A stretch of DNA of 64,000 bases from Chryseobacterium paludis (GTDB lineage: Bacteria; Bacteroidota; Bacteroidia; Flavobacteriales; Weeksellaceae): the NCBI RefSeq assembly GCF_025403485.1, contig NZ_CP099966.1, positions 1,612,001 through 1,676,000 on the forward strand, given 5' to 3'. The position numbers were made by a program, and so were the translations under genes. Positions 52,554-61,602 of the stretch are shown here, piece by piece. Each line of letters opens with the position of its first letter. Position 1 is the first letter of the stretch. The notes below the pieces were generated by a model. It saw only the letters and a program-made list of their open reading frames with translations, did not search any database and was not told where the DNA came from.

Positions 52554-53090
52554 TTAATCATTGTACCCATTCATTGCATCAGATACATCTTTATTATTTT
52601 GATGTATAAAGTAAGTTGCCAAATCTGTATTGGAAAATCCGGTAAAATTCGCTTGGCGCAACAATGTCACCAATTGTCCCCTATGATACGTAGCGTGATT
52701 AACATAATGAGGAAGTGTTTGCCAAAACAGCATTTGTTCTTCTCCACCTCTTGGATATCTAATCGTGATTGGCTGTTGATAGTGATCTTCAGGATAGCTT
52801 TCTATAAAGCTTTTTATGTCAACGGATGCCTTTTTCCAAATTTCTATCAACTCACTTTTCGTCCCTTTAAACTCAGTTGATAAATAAATTGGATCAGGAG
52901 TATTTGTCCAGAAGTCAATCCAAATCTTTTTGGCACTGACCATATGGACAACAGTTTGTTTAATACTCGTGAAACTACTAACAATAGGGCGCTCCCATTG
53001 CTCATCATTAATTTGATCAAGCCATTCAATCGTAATTTGGTCTGCCCAATTGTTGTAATTAACTAATTCTAAAAAAAACTTTTTTGTCAT
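52554..53090 (-). CDS. DinB family protein
   Basis: A 178-residue four-helix bundle with the DinB metal triad suggested by H in TVVHMVSAKKIW and the pair in YVNHATYHRGQLVTLLRQ. It starts MTKKFFLELVNYNNWADQIT, the standard N-terminus. DinB-family proteins include metal-dependent thiol transferases and damage-induced proteins; function here unknown. A TACTTTTG -7 element lies at 53116-53123. Confidence 0.88.
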   Translation of the reverse strand: MTKKFFLELVNYNNWADQITIEWLDQINDEQWERPIVSSFTSIKQTVVHMVSAKKIWIDFWTNTPDPIYLSTEFKGTKSELIEIWKKASVDIKSFIESYPEDHYQQPITIRYPRGGEEQMLFWQTLPHYVNHATYHRGQLVTLLRQANFTGFSNTDLATYFIHQNNKDVSDAMNGYND

Positions 53091-53115
53091 TTTACTTTTT
53101 ATTTTAAGTTCAATG

Positions 53116-53123
53116 CAAAAGTA
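53116..53123 (-). promoter_or_regulatory. -7 promoter element (TACTTTTG) for the DinB gene
   Basis: A minus-strand TAnnTTTG match 25 bases upstream of the DinB start codon. Confidence 0.5.
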
Positions 53124-53150
53124 AGTTCAGGGAAAGCTATAAAGCTGTAG

Positions 53151-54032
53151 TTAATCGTTCAAAAGCTGTTTATAAGCGTTCATATTTTGTTGCTGAAATT
53201 GTTTTGGACTTATTCCATAAATCCGTTTAAATGATTGAGAAAAACTTGAATGATTTTCATATCCAACTTCGTAAAATACTTCGCTCGGGTTTTTGTTTTG
53301 TAGTAATAGTGATGTTGCTATTTCCATTTTCTTTTGCAGGAAATATTTACTGGGTGCCACATTGTAAAGTCTTAGAAATTTTCTTTTGAAAGTAGAAATG
53401 CTTGTATGGCACAAAAAGGCTAATTCATCTAATGTAAGATTATTGGTGAGATTTTTTTCAACTGCTTTCTTTATTTCAATATCTGAATATTCTTCCATTT
53501 TTCTTGTTTGAAATGACAAGATAGCACTGGGGTATTTTTCAAGGAGATATAGCATTAATTCTTCAAACTTCAGTTGCAGCATTTGTGTTGAGACAAAAGA
53601 TGATTTTTGCTGAATTAATTTAAGTGATAAAATATAATGGTTAATGAATTCATCCTTTTCAAATACGAGAAAGGGCTCTTCAACTTTTTCTGCATAGGCA
53701 GAAATACTTTTAATAATATGATCATATTTAATAAAAAAATGCGAGAGTGCCAGATCATTAAAAAAAAATAAAGTGCTGCGGTATTCATTATCAACAGAAA
53801 GCTTTTCTGTCATTAAACAATTATTTGAAGAAAGAATGGCAAATTGAGCGTTCGTAATTGTAGTTGCTTTATTTGCATAATGCAACACTTTTTCACCTTT
53901 TTCTAAAAAATTAATAAAATTCTCCTGAAGGAGTATTTTATTTCTTTGAGCCTGTTCCTTAGAAATGTAGCTGTATGTGCTAAGAATATCTCTGTCTGGT
54001 TCTCTGTTCACCTGTTGTTTGATCGTTTCCAT
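53151..54032 (-). CDS. AraC family transcriptional regulator
   Basis: A 293-residue regulator with an N-terminal cupin-like domain (ExsA-like, about 30-170; KGEKVLHYANKATTITNAQF) and a C-terminal double HTH (LAFLCHTSISTFKRKFLRLY, then VGYENHSSFSQSFKRIYGISP). It lies between the DinB and M20 genes on the same strand. Target unknown. A TACATTTG -7 element is at 54071-54078. Confidence 0.88.
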   Translation of the reverse strand: METIKQQVNREPDRDILSTYSYISKEQAQRNKILLQENFINFLEKGEKVLHYANKATTITNAQFAILSSNNCLMTEKLSVDNEYRSTLFFFNDLALSHFFIKYDHIIKSISAYAEKVEEPFLVFEKDEFINHYILSLKLIQQKSSFVSTQMLQLKFEELMLYLLEKYPSAILSFQTRKMEEYSDIEIKKAVEKNLTNNLTLDELAFLCHTSISTFKRKFLRLYNVAPSKYFLQKKMEIATSLLLQNKNPSEVFYEVGYENHSSFSQSFKRIYGISPKQFQQQNMNAYKQLLND

Positions 54033-54070
54033 AGTCCATCTGATGTCTTAGATGAGGATTCAGTTATATA

Positions 54071-54078
54071 CAAATGTA
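54071..54078 (-). promoter_or_regulatory. -7 promoter element (TACATTTG) for the AraC gene at 53151
   Basis: A perfect minus-strand TAnnTTTG match 38 bases upstream of the start codon. Confidence 0.55.
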
Positions 54079-54105
54079 GTAAACAGAATTCATTCTTAAG
54101 GAGTT

Positions 54106-55413
54106 TTAGTTTTTATTGAGACGCTCCATAATTAATGATGAAAAACATTTAACTCCTGTTCTGATACTTTCTTCGTCCACCTGAAAATTAGGTGCGTGAT
54201 TCATCGCAATAATTCCTTTTTCAAAATTGGAACCACCAAGTAAGAAATAAACGCCGGGTGTTTTCTGTTGGAAATAAGCAAAGTCATCATTAAAAAATGG
54301 AACCTGTCCGTAATCGGGAGTGACTGCATTTTTTCCATATATATTATCAAGCGCTTTTATAGCAACTCCTGTTAATTTTTCGTCATTGATCACTGTGGGA
54401 TTTTCCTGTATAAATGACAAAGAAAGCAGTTGGTCTTTATAACCGTTGTCTTCTATTATTTTCTTAACACGAGGAATGATCTCCGTCAGATGAGATTGAT
54501 CTGTTTCATATAAATAAGCTTCCAGGAAGAATTGATTGTTCTTAGAACGGGTAGAAAAATGTTCATCAACAAACAGATAGTTCTTAAAAATAGTATTGGG
54601 GTTCATCAATCCAATTTTTGGATCAACCATATTTTGTATTTCCCATGGCTTACTCCCAGTAGTTGCACGAAATAAGGAACTACTGATCTTTTCCATTAAT
54701 CCTTTTGCATCGTCTTTTGATAGCTCATTTTTTAACTGGATTCGTATTCTTTTCTGATAGGCAAACATCTCATTGGGTTTAACCATTATTTGTCCTACCG
54801 GTAGAGCTGACACATGCAATCCGTAGATCTCATCAGGGTTTATTTTGGACAGCAATCCACTATCAACCATCGACTTGGCACCCACAAAGGTTTCTTCTTC
54901 CGGTTGAAATATAAAATACACTGTTCCCTTTATAGATTCCTTATTTTTTGCAAGGACATCAGCTATTCCCAATGCAATAGCCATATGCACATCATGGCCG
55001 CAACCGTGCTGAATACCTTTTATTTTAGATTTAAAAGCCACTGCATCAGGAAAATCGTTTGGCAATGCATCCATATCAGATCTCCACGCAATTTTTTTTC
55101 CTTTTTTACCTCCTTTTAAAATTCCCACAACACCATGACCATACACATCTGTTTCCACTTCAAGCCCCAGATCAAGTAAATATTGTTTTATGATCTTTTG
55201 AGAACGAACTTCGTGACCTGCCAATTCCGGATTTTCATGAAAGTCTCTCCTGATGGCTACCAGTTTTTTAAAGATGCGATCTGTTTCAAGCTCAATAGAC
55301 TCGTGAACTAAGTGCTCTTTTGTCTGTTTTGGATTAGCAGTTTTATTTTTCAGTTTTTGAGCAGATGCAATGGTAGTAACAAGGCACATTAAACTTAAAG
55401 CAAGTTTTTTCAT
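54106..55413 (-). CDS. Secreted M20-family amidohydrolase/peptidase
   Basis: A 435-residue exported protein with a signal peptide (MKKLALSLMCLVTTIASAQ). M20D amidohydrolase-type motifs are seen: KIAWRSDMDALP, GCGHDVHMAIALGIA (metal His/Asp region), FIFQPEEETFVGAKSM (catalytic Glu pair), and a C-terminal MNHAPNFQVDEESI. Such enzymes cleave N-acyl amino acids, hippurate-like amides or small peptides. Probably periplasmic. A TATATTTG -7 element lies at 55454-55461. Confidence 0.9.
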   Translation of the reverse strand: MKKLALSLMCLVTTIASAQKLKNKTANPKQTKEHLVHESIELETDRIFKKLVAIRRDFHENPELAGHEVRSQKIIKQYLLDLGLEVETDVYGHGVVGILKGGKKGKKIAWRSDMDALPNDFPDAVAFKSKIKGIQHGCGHDVHMAIALGIADVLAKNKESIKGTVYFIFQPEEETFVGAKSMVDSGLLSKINPDEIYGLHVSALPVGQIMVKPNEMFAYQKRIRIQLKNELSKDDAKGLMEKISSSLFRATTGSKPWEIQNMVDPKIGLMNPNTIFKNYLFVDEHFSTRSKNNQFFLEAYLYETDQSHLTEIIPRVKKIIEDNGYKDQLLSLSFIQENPTVINDEKLTGVAIKALDNIYGKNAVTPDYGQVPFFNDDFAYFQQKTPGVYFLLGGSNFEKGIIAMNHAPNFQVDEESIRTGVKCFSSLIMERLNKN

Positions 55414-55453
55414 AGTCTATGGACGGCAATTTTAAACACTTAAAATAATCAAA

Positions 55454-55461
55454 CAAATATA
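55454..55461 (-). promoter_or_regulatory. -7 promoter element (TATATTTG) for the M20 gene
   Basis: A perfect minus-strand TAnnTTTG match about 40 bases upstream of the start codon, in the gap to the PAAR-like operon. That gap also has a weak inverted repeat (GCTTGA/TCAAGC near 55522-55543) that may end the operon. Confidence 0.55.
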
Positions 55462-55595
55462 CCTCAAATGATATTTGCTAAATTGTAAAAATGTAAGCCT
55501 CTTCATGAAAACAATTATGGCGCTTGATCTGTTACATTCAAGCAATTTATACCACTTTATATCACTAAGTTATGTAAAGAAGGTGTATACATTCA

Positions 55596-56225
55596 TCAAA
55601 CGTCTATATTTCTGTATCGATTTGAGTAGTAGATTGATATTATAAAAAATACATTATATAAAACATTAATAAAATATCCATAATTATATTTTTCCGCCGA
55701 AAGTCCAGAATCTATAGAATATCCTGAAATATTAATTATTACAGCAATAACTAGCAATGCTAACCAAAAAAGAATAAAGCTTACCGTGTTTCCTTTTAAG
55801 TTATCTATGGATTTTTTATCTTTTAATGAATATGAATAAATATAATTAGGCAACCAGGAAGCCACTGTAAGTAGCATAGATAGATTAAAGGACATGAAAA
55901 AAGGGAACAATGTTAATGCCAACAATGCACAAAAAAAATAAATAGCTACAAATCTATTTTTATCCTCTTTTTCACCTTCCTTATAAATAAACAATGGAAT
56001 ATTCATCAGTAATAGAAAAAACAACACCCAAAAATTAAAGAAAGAGGATTTTTCTACATTTTTGTTTTCTAAAAACATATACAAATTAAAGCCAGCCCAT
56101 ATCAGGTTGATTCCTATTTGCACAAATGCAGATCGGGTCAATGGGCTGGTTTTCTTTTTATTCTCCCGGTATTGTTGTTGAACTTTTTCAAGTTCTTCTT
56201 GCAATTTCTTGTTTTTGCTAAACAT
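55596..56225 (-). CDS. Polytopic membrane protein, end of the PAAR-like operon
   Basis: A 209-residue protein with an N-terminal coiled coil (NKKLQEELEKVQQQYRENKK) and about six helices, around residues 34-54, 63-80, 92-110, 112-130, 147-168 and 186-203. No family is recognised. It starts 3 bases after the lipoprotein gene at 56229 ends, so it is the last gene of the operon. In effector operons of contractile systems such a membrane protein can be the immunity partner; that is only a possibility here. It has no sequence motif that shows function. Confidence 0.6.
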   Translation of the reverse strand: MFSKNKKLQEELEKVQQQYRENKKKTSPLTRSAFVQIGINLIWAGFNLYMFLENKNVEKSSFFNFWVLFFLLLMNIPLFIYKEGEKEDKNRFVAIYFFCALLALTLFPFFMSFNLSMLLTVASWLPNYIYSYSLKDKKSIDNLKGNTVSFILFWLALLVIAVIINISGYSIDSGLSAEKYNYGYFINVLYNVFFIISIYYSNRYRNIDV

Positions 56226-56228
56226 TCC

Positions 56229-57209
56229 TTATCTAATGATTTGCAGGCTGTCCGTCCCCTTTGGAATATACAGTAACATGTCTATAAAAGTTTTTCTATT
56301 CATCCCATTTTTGTCAATATCATCATAGCCTAATAGAGACTCACCACGATTTAACCCTTCTTTTGGTTCTAATCTAACTATTTTATTATTGGCATAAAAT
56401 TTCATCACATAATTTTCTATAGGATAAACATTTTGCGAATATTTATCTGAATTAGCACGTGTTGTAGATACAGATTTTCCCTTTCTACCTTTTGTTGACT
56501 GAAATTTTGTTATCATGTCTTTAGGAAAATACTCTGCCTGATACCATTCTGAGTCTGCATTTAAAAAAATTGTATTCAAATAGTCATAATCCTTTTCTTT
56601 AAAGGCTGAAACCATATTTTTATAGAAGCTTACAACTTTTAATTCTAAGTCTTTTTGATTTAATTTTGACAGGTCTTGTCCATCCTCCCATCCTTTTATA
56701 GTATAAGGTACAGAAGCTTCGAAATTCATGCTGGTTCTATATTCTGCTAACTTTGAATAATCAATGTTCTGATCACTATTCTTAAACTCTAATACCTCTT
56801 CCGGAGTTTTTATTGATCCATCCTTGTTCCATGCCGTTTTTTCTACTTTCAGGATAAAGTTCTCACCATTCTCAAGAAAATTCTTTTGAGTTCCATTATT
56901 ATCATATCCCGGATAAAGCTCAACCTCAATGCTTTGTTTCCCACTTTTCAGAATAGAGGAATTAATATTTACTCTTGCCATTCCAGGAATTTTATCAAAG
57001 TTTGAATAAACAGGAACTCCATTTACCATTACTTTGAAGTTAAATATAGATTGGATATCTAATTGATAAAGCGGTTCATTGTCAAATTTCTGAATTTTTT
57101 TAGAAATATATTCTATTCTCTGTTCTGCCGTCATTGTTTTATTTTTTGATTCTTGTGCACAGCTAATAAGACTTGCTGTCAATAATAATGTTAATATAAA
57201 TTTTGTCAT
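56229..57209 (-). CDS. Lipoprotein of the PAAR-like operon
   Basis: A 326-residue protein with a signal peptide and lipobox LISC (C17). The mature part opens MTAEQRIEYISKKIQKFDNE and has a beta-rich N-terminal half (FKVMVNGVPVYSNFDKIPG, IEVELYPGYDNNGT) followed by a helical segment (KVVSFYKNMVSAFKEKDYDY) and a C-terminal sheet. No family recognised. It follows the 953-residue gene by 7 bases. A periplasmic immunity or accessory role is plausible but not shown. Confidence 0.6.
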   Translation of the reverse strand: MTKFILTLLLTASLISCAQESKNKTMTAEQRIEYISKKIQKFDNEPLYQLDIQSIFNFKVMVNGVPVYSNFDKIPGMARVNINSSILKSGKQSIEVELYPGYDNNGTQKNFLENGENFILKVEKTAWNKDGSIKTPEEVLEFKNSDQNIDYSKLAEYRTSMNFEASVPYTIKGWEDGQDLSKLNQKDLELKVVSFYKNMVSAFKEKDYDYLNTIFLNADSEWYQAEYFPKDMITKFQSTKGRKGKSVSTTRANSDKYSQNVYPIENYVMKFYANNKIVRLEPKEGLNRGESLLGYDDIDKNGMNRKTFIDMLLYIPKGTDSLQIIR

Positions 57210-57216
57210 TATCTCA

Positions 57217-60078
57217 TTATATTATAGGTAATTTCCAACCTGTTTTCCATGTATAAGCGTCTAGTACTACTATTTTTCCATCTGCGGTATAATGTATTCC
57301 GTCTTTTTCTTTTAATGCTTTTATATCACCTGCTCCTCCATCATCAGCAACAAATCCAAGACTGATATTAGCTTCAAGTAACAATCCTTCAAATTTTACT
57401 TCAGGCTCTACATAAATACTGTGGGTGTCAGCTTTTGTAACAAACTCCAAAGCTACTCCTGTCTTTACTTCAACACTGGCTTCAATGTATGCTTTTGATT
57501 TCCAAAAAACAAAAACTTTCATACTTCCATTAGCCTGTAAATATCCTTTAATAGCAACTGAAACCTTTCCACCAAATTTACAAGGACTTCCATCATCATC
57601 CTTCATAAGTCTGGTCGTAAAATCACTGCCGGAAGCAGTGTTAATACTTCCCTTTAAAGACCCAAAAATTTCACTGCTGATAATTAGATCTAAATTAATA
57701 TCAAAATTATCACCTAATGCTTCATCAAGGACATCAAGTATAGCAACAACTGCAAGAACTACAGGATGTTTAATTTTGTATAGCAGCTGATAGAGATCAT
57801 ATTTTGCTTCAATTCCAAATAAAGGATCTAAATTAATTGCCCCTTCTATTAAAGTACCCATTACCGGAGTTTTCAAATCTGAAGGTGCTTCAGCACACCA
57901 GCTTACAGAAAGTCCCACTTTCGGTGGCGTAAGTTCGAAACTCCAATTGCTTTTACTTTCACCTCCCCTTTTTTTAATAAGCTCCTCTAGTTTTGCTTTA
58001 CGGTTACTGATTGTGGCATTACCAGAAGGGGAATTTCTGGTAGTTTCGCTATTATTTCCTTTAACAATTTTTTCAATAAGTTCCTTTAAATTTACAATCT
58101 TTTGAAGAAACTCTTTAGCTTTACCAAATTCAGAACTAAAATCGAGTGCTGCATACGGCCTGTCAAATTCACAAATCAGATTGAATTCTGCATCAAGTGT
58201 ACCATGTGCTTTTTTAATAAGATTCGTAGCCTGACTTCTTACAGAATTACTTTTACGCGCCCTGTTTCTTTCCTGCGAAGCCTGTTGAATTTTTCGTTTG
58301 TTTTTTTTCTTTTTATCTTTTGGAATATTTCCTTCCTGCTGGGCATTTAGCTGCTTGATACGTTCATCGGCTTCCAGCTCTTTAAGTTTCCATGTTTCAT
58401 GATATTCTTCCCTTAAATCATTGAATTTTTCACCATCATAATTATAAGCTATCTGAAGAGTCCATTTTGTATCTGGATAGACAATAATATTTAATGGGGT
58501 GCGAAATGCACACGTATTGAGATTTACGGGGTATTTTTGAGCAGCCCAGCTACTATTGGGCCAAATGGTGTTTACCAGACCAATCAAAGGACTCATTGTA
58601 TTGCCCCAACTGTAATCATAGCCTATCTTTAACTTAAGCAATTCATCAGTCGGAGGCTGGTATTCAAACGGATAAGAATCTTCTAATATTTTAAAGCCTG
58701 ATTGTCCTTTCACTTTTTTACCACCCGAAACCAAAGTAATCGCCTGGGTCAGGGTACTTTTATTTTCTGCTTTTTTTGTCTGTGCTTCACCTCCACTAAA
58801 TAGTTCTTTGCTTTCCGCTAATCTCCATTTCCTTTTTTTTGTTGTACTATCGATCTTCAGAAGCTCTTCTATTTTTGAGATATCTATTACTTTTCCTGTA
58901 TGCCTTAGCTTACCTTCATACAGACAATCTTTTGAGTTGACGTCTTTTAATTCAATGGTCAGTTCTTTTCTCATTTTATCTACTCCAGCAACAACAGGAA
59001 ATATTAACTGTGTAGGATTTGGATTGTCTTTCAGTGGAAAAACCTGTATATCTACTTCCTCTTCATCCTTTTTATACTTCCCATGAATTTCTGAATAACC
59101 ACAAGGTAGAAAATTAGCATAGTTCGTTTCAACATCTCCAACTAATATCACTTGATTTCCTGTAGGTTCAAGCAAAGAAACCCCAGTATGTAATTTTACT
59201 ATATTAATACTATTCTTATCGCATTCCAATTCCTTTCCTGAAAAAAAGACAGAGGCTTTTAATTGAATTGAATTTTGATCAAATTTATTATTTTCATCAT
59301 TTGCATAAAAACTCCAAACAGGATCAACGTAAATATTTGTTATACATTTCTGGTAATTTACACCATCTTTTAATTCACTTTTAGTGGTGTTAAAAGCAGG
59401 TTTATTCTTAGAGAGATATACTCCTACTTCTCTCGTAATTTTAGGAAATGAATTGGGTAATTTTTCTTTACTAATTTTATCCAATTCTACTTTTTCACCA
59501 TCTTTCTTCCATTTTCCATCCACTTTTTCGTGCATAGGTAAATCCTCTGCCTTATAATTATTGTCAAATAATTGTATTTCTATGTCTTCCCCATATAATC
59601 CATCTGTATAAATATGTAACTGAATAGTTTCTCCATATTTTACATCTCTGGTTATTTTTTTACCATCGTTATTAATGTCATATTCTCTCCATTCATAACC
59701 AAAAACTTTTGGTTTAGTTTTTACTTTTACAAATACTCCATTTTTTGTGCTGTTCCCTGGTTTACCCTTTCCGAGAATGTAAGGTTCCAACCATGCGATC
59801 CCACCCCAATACAGACTAATAAAATTCATGGAGTGGCCTTTAACCTTACCAATACCTACAGTGGTATTATAAGAACCTTCCTGGAAATCAGGTTTATGTT
59901 TACATACACTCCAGATCCATACTAAATTATTTTGTTCGTCAACTGCCAGTTTATCCCAGTTTTCAACTTCTGCTCTTAAATATGCTTTTCCTTCCTTTGG
60001 TTCCAGAAGGACATACTTATTCGTTTCGTTATACTGATCTTTACTTTCAGGATATATTTTTATTTTAGGACTATTCAT
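57217..60078 (-). CDS. Large protein of unknown function next to DUF4280
   Basis: A 953-residue protein with no signal peptide. Its start overlaps the DUF4280 stop (ATGA), so the two are translated together. The N-terminal half has beta-rich repeats (residues 1-470, for example TIQLHIYTDGLYGEDIEIQL). A very basic segment KKDKKKKNKRKIQQ at about 586-612 leads to a helical linker, and the last 240 residues are beta-rich (KVGLSVSWCAEAPSD; VSVAIKGYLQANGSMKVFVF; KFEGLLLEANISLGFVADDG). No toxin motif is visible. Such proteins often sit beside PAAR-like genes in Bacteroidota, so a secreted structural or effector partner is inferred. Confidence 0.6.
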   Translation of the reverse strand: MNSPKIKIYPESKDQYNETNKYVLLEPKEGKAYLRAEVENWDKLAVDEQNNLVWIWSVCKHKPDFQEGSYNTTVGIGKVKGHSMNFISLYWGGIAWLEPYILGKGKPGNSTKNGVFVKVKTKPKVFGYEWREYDINNDGKKITRDVKYGETIQLHIYTDGLYGEDIEIQLFDNNYKAEDLPMHEKVDGKWKKDGEKVELDKISKEKLPNSFPKITREVGVYLSKNKPAFNTTKSELKDGVNYQKCITNIYVDPVWSFYANDENNKFDQNSIQLKASVFFSGKELECDKNSINIVKLHTGVSLLEPTGNQVILVGDVETNYANFLPCGYSEIHGKYKKDEEEVDIQVFPLKDNPNPTQLIFPVVAGVDKMRKELTIELKDVNSKDCLYEGKLRHTGKVIDISKIEELLKIDSTTKKRKWRLAESKELFSGGEAQTKKAENKSTLTQAITLVSGGKKVKGQSGFKILEDSYPFEYQPPTDELLKLKIGYDYSWGNTMSPLIGLVNTIWPNSSWAAQKYPVNLNTCAFRTPLNIIVYPDTKWTLQIAYNYDGEKFNDLREEYHETWKLKELEADERIKQLNAQQEGNIPKDKKKKNKRKIQQASQERNRARKSNSVRSQATNLIKKAHGTLDAEFNLICEFDRPYAALDFSSEFGKAKEFLQKIVNLKELIEKIVKGNNSETTRNSPSGNATISNRKAKLEELIKKRGGESKSNWSFELTPPKVGLSVSWCAEAPSDLKTPVMGTLIEGAINLDPLFGIEAKYDLYQLLYKIKHPVVLAVVAILDVLDEALGDNFDINLDLIISSEIFGSLKGSINTASGSDFTTRLMKDDDGSPCKFGGKVSVAIKGYLQANGSMKVFVFWKSKAYIEASVEVKTGVALEFVTKADTHSIYVEPEVKFEGLLLEANISLGFVADDGGAGDIKALKEKDGIHYTADGKIVVLDAYTWKTGWKLPII

Positions 60079-60539
60079 GACAATACATTTAACTGGACAT
60101 AACTTTGATTATCAACAAAAAAGGGTAACATCTCAGTTAAAACTTCCTTATCTGCATTCTTCGCATTCTTCTTGGTGGCTTCAGCTGTCTGTCCGTGATT
60201 AATGATCATTATACAATCAGGGCCACCAATAGGGCATGTTGCCTTACTGTCTTCCAGTAAAACTTTTCCACTATTATCCTGAAGTGTTATCTTTTCGTAG
60301 AAACCACTCCATTGGGTAACTATAACCTGACAAGGATTATTATTTAATTTTGCACAACTTCCAAAAGTGTTTTTCTCAAACGTTTTGCCAATATCCATAT
60401 GTGTGGCTATCAGTTTATCACCGCCATCCTTATCATTGATATAGCGTTTACTCTGTGTCTTCACCTTAAGTTTATCTGGCGTAGTACCAAAATTACACTT
60501 GCAGGTAGCACCTTGGCAGACTAAATGTTTTTCACTCAT
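60075..60539 (-). CDS. PAAR-like DUF4280 protein
   Basis: A 154-residue protein matching DUF4280: MSEKHLVCQGATCKCNFGTT with C8, C13 and C15, the DKLKVKTQSKRYINDKDG stretch, GSCAKL, NPCQV, ATCPIGGPDCI and the ending PFFVDNQSYVQLNVLS. DUF4280 proteins are PAAR-like spike tips of contractile secretion systems in Bacteroidota. Its TGA overlaps the ATG of the 953-residue gene. It marks the operon as spike/cargo-associated, though no sheath, tube or baseplate gene is in the window. Confidence 0.85.
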   Translation of the reverse strand: MSEKHLVCQGATCKCNFGTTPDKLKVKTQSKRYINDKDGGDKLIATHMDIGKTFEKNTFGSCAKLNNNPCQVIVTQWSGFYEKITLQDNSGKVLLEDSKATCPIGGPDCIMIINHGQTAEATKKNAKNADKEVLTEMLPFFVDNQSYVQLNVLS

Positions 60540-60563
60540 CTTGTATTTTTTGGCATTTAATTA

Positions 60564-61547
60564 CTATGATCTATTCTGGTCATAAAACTGAAAATCAATC
60601 ATATATTCTATCTCTTTTTCAAAAGTTGATAGATATCCATTGATTGAAAATATTTCGTTGGTTTCCTGATTAAATTTATACAAAAGCTCAACTTTCCCTT
60701 TTTTTCTGTTTTTATTGAACATATCTTCTTCTTCGGTTCCGGTGATCTTTAATGCTATTCTATTCCCTCCCGTATATTCATGACTTAAAATATATTCAAC
60801 TTCATATCCGACATTACGTGAAAGACCTGAAAAGTAGATATCCAAAGAATCCTTCTTTAAAAAATACGGATAACTTTGATAAACAGGCATAAAGAACAGT
60901 TTATAAAATGTATTCCTGCTAAATAAATCTTTTTTTGAGTCGATGTCAGCATATGCCTGGTTTAGCTGTTCTATTATTTCGTCTGTAACTTCTGACTGGT
61001 AATATTCTTTCAGTTTTGGAAAACATTCTGTTTGCCAACGTTTAGCAATGTCTTCATTATTCAGTATACTTTTAAGTTCTCCATTCTTGTTGGTAGAAAC
61101 TTGTAAAGGGTACAAAACCTGTTCAGCTTTCTCAAACAGCTGCTCAATAATTTTGTCGATTTCCTGGTTATTTATATATGTCTTTTCCTTTATCAATTCA
61201 ATATACGCTTCTGTTCTTTTTACTCTGATTGTATAATGAATCTGTAAATTTTTAGGCTTAAACTTTATAATTACCCCATACACTTTATCACTCGGTTTCT
61301 CTGGAAGTTCTATTGTCGAACTTTTCAGCAACCTAACGTCCCTTACCTTATATTTTTCTGAAGGAATATAGATGTATTCAACATATTTAGGTAATGAAAC
61401 AGTCAGTAATTCTAAAAGACCACAGTGTCTATTATGAAAGCCCACAAGTTCTTCAGCTGTCATATCATATTCATTACAGAGAATTTCCAAATTAAGGATT
61501 CCCTCTGTTTTTACTTTGATATATTCTTTTACGACAGAATCTTTCAT
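60564..61547 (-). CDS. Hypothetical protein with possible LysM-like N-terminus
   Basis: A 327-residue protein without signal peptide. Residues about 8-65 (EYIKVKTEGILNLEILCNEY, then DMTAEELVGFHNRH, and EYIYIPSEKY) resemble a degenerate LysM domain: helix-rich middle and the I-x-IPS close. The remainder is alpha/beta with a repeated KVELLYKFNQETNEI ending. LysM-containing proteins are common adaptors in Bacteroidota contractile-system cargo operons. It lies 24 bases before the DUF4280 gene. LysM call is tentative. Confidence 0.5.
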   Translation of the reverse strand: MKDSVVKEYIKVKTEGILNLEILCNEYDMTAEELVGFHNRHCGLLELLTVSLPKYVEYIYIPSEKYKVRDVRLLKSSTIELPEKPSDKVYGVIIKFKPKNLQIHYTIRVKRTEAYIELIKEKTYINNQEIDKIIEQLFEKAEQVLYPLQVSTNKNGELKSILNNEDIAKRWQTECFPKLKEYYQSEVTDEIIEQLNQAYADIDSKKDLFSRNTFYKLFFMPVYQSYPYFLKKDSLDIYFSGLSRNVGYEVEYILSHEYTGGNRIALKITGTEEEDMFNKNRKKGKVELLYKFNQETNEIFSINGYLSTFEKEIEYMIDFQFYDQNRS

Positions 61548-61602
61548 AATTCTTTAATACCCTTTGACTAACAATTATTTTGTTGCTGGTGCTGCGTATC
61601 AG

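Noticed and set aside
57425..57790. 121-residue open frame on the plus strand
   Set aside because: Antisense to the 953-residue gene, which has the better coding signal and operon context.
60564..61547. Confident LysM domain in the 327-residue protein
   Set aside because: Only the loose pattern and the IPS-like close support it; without a profile search it is kept as tentative.
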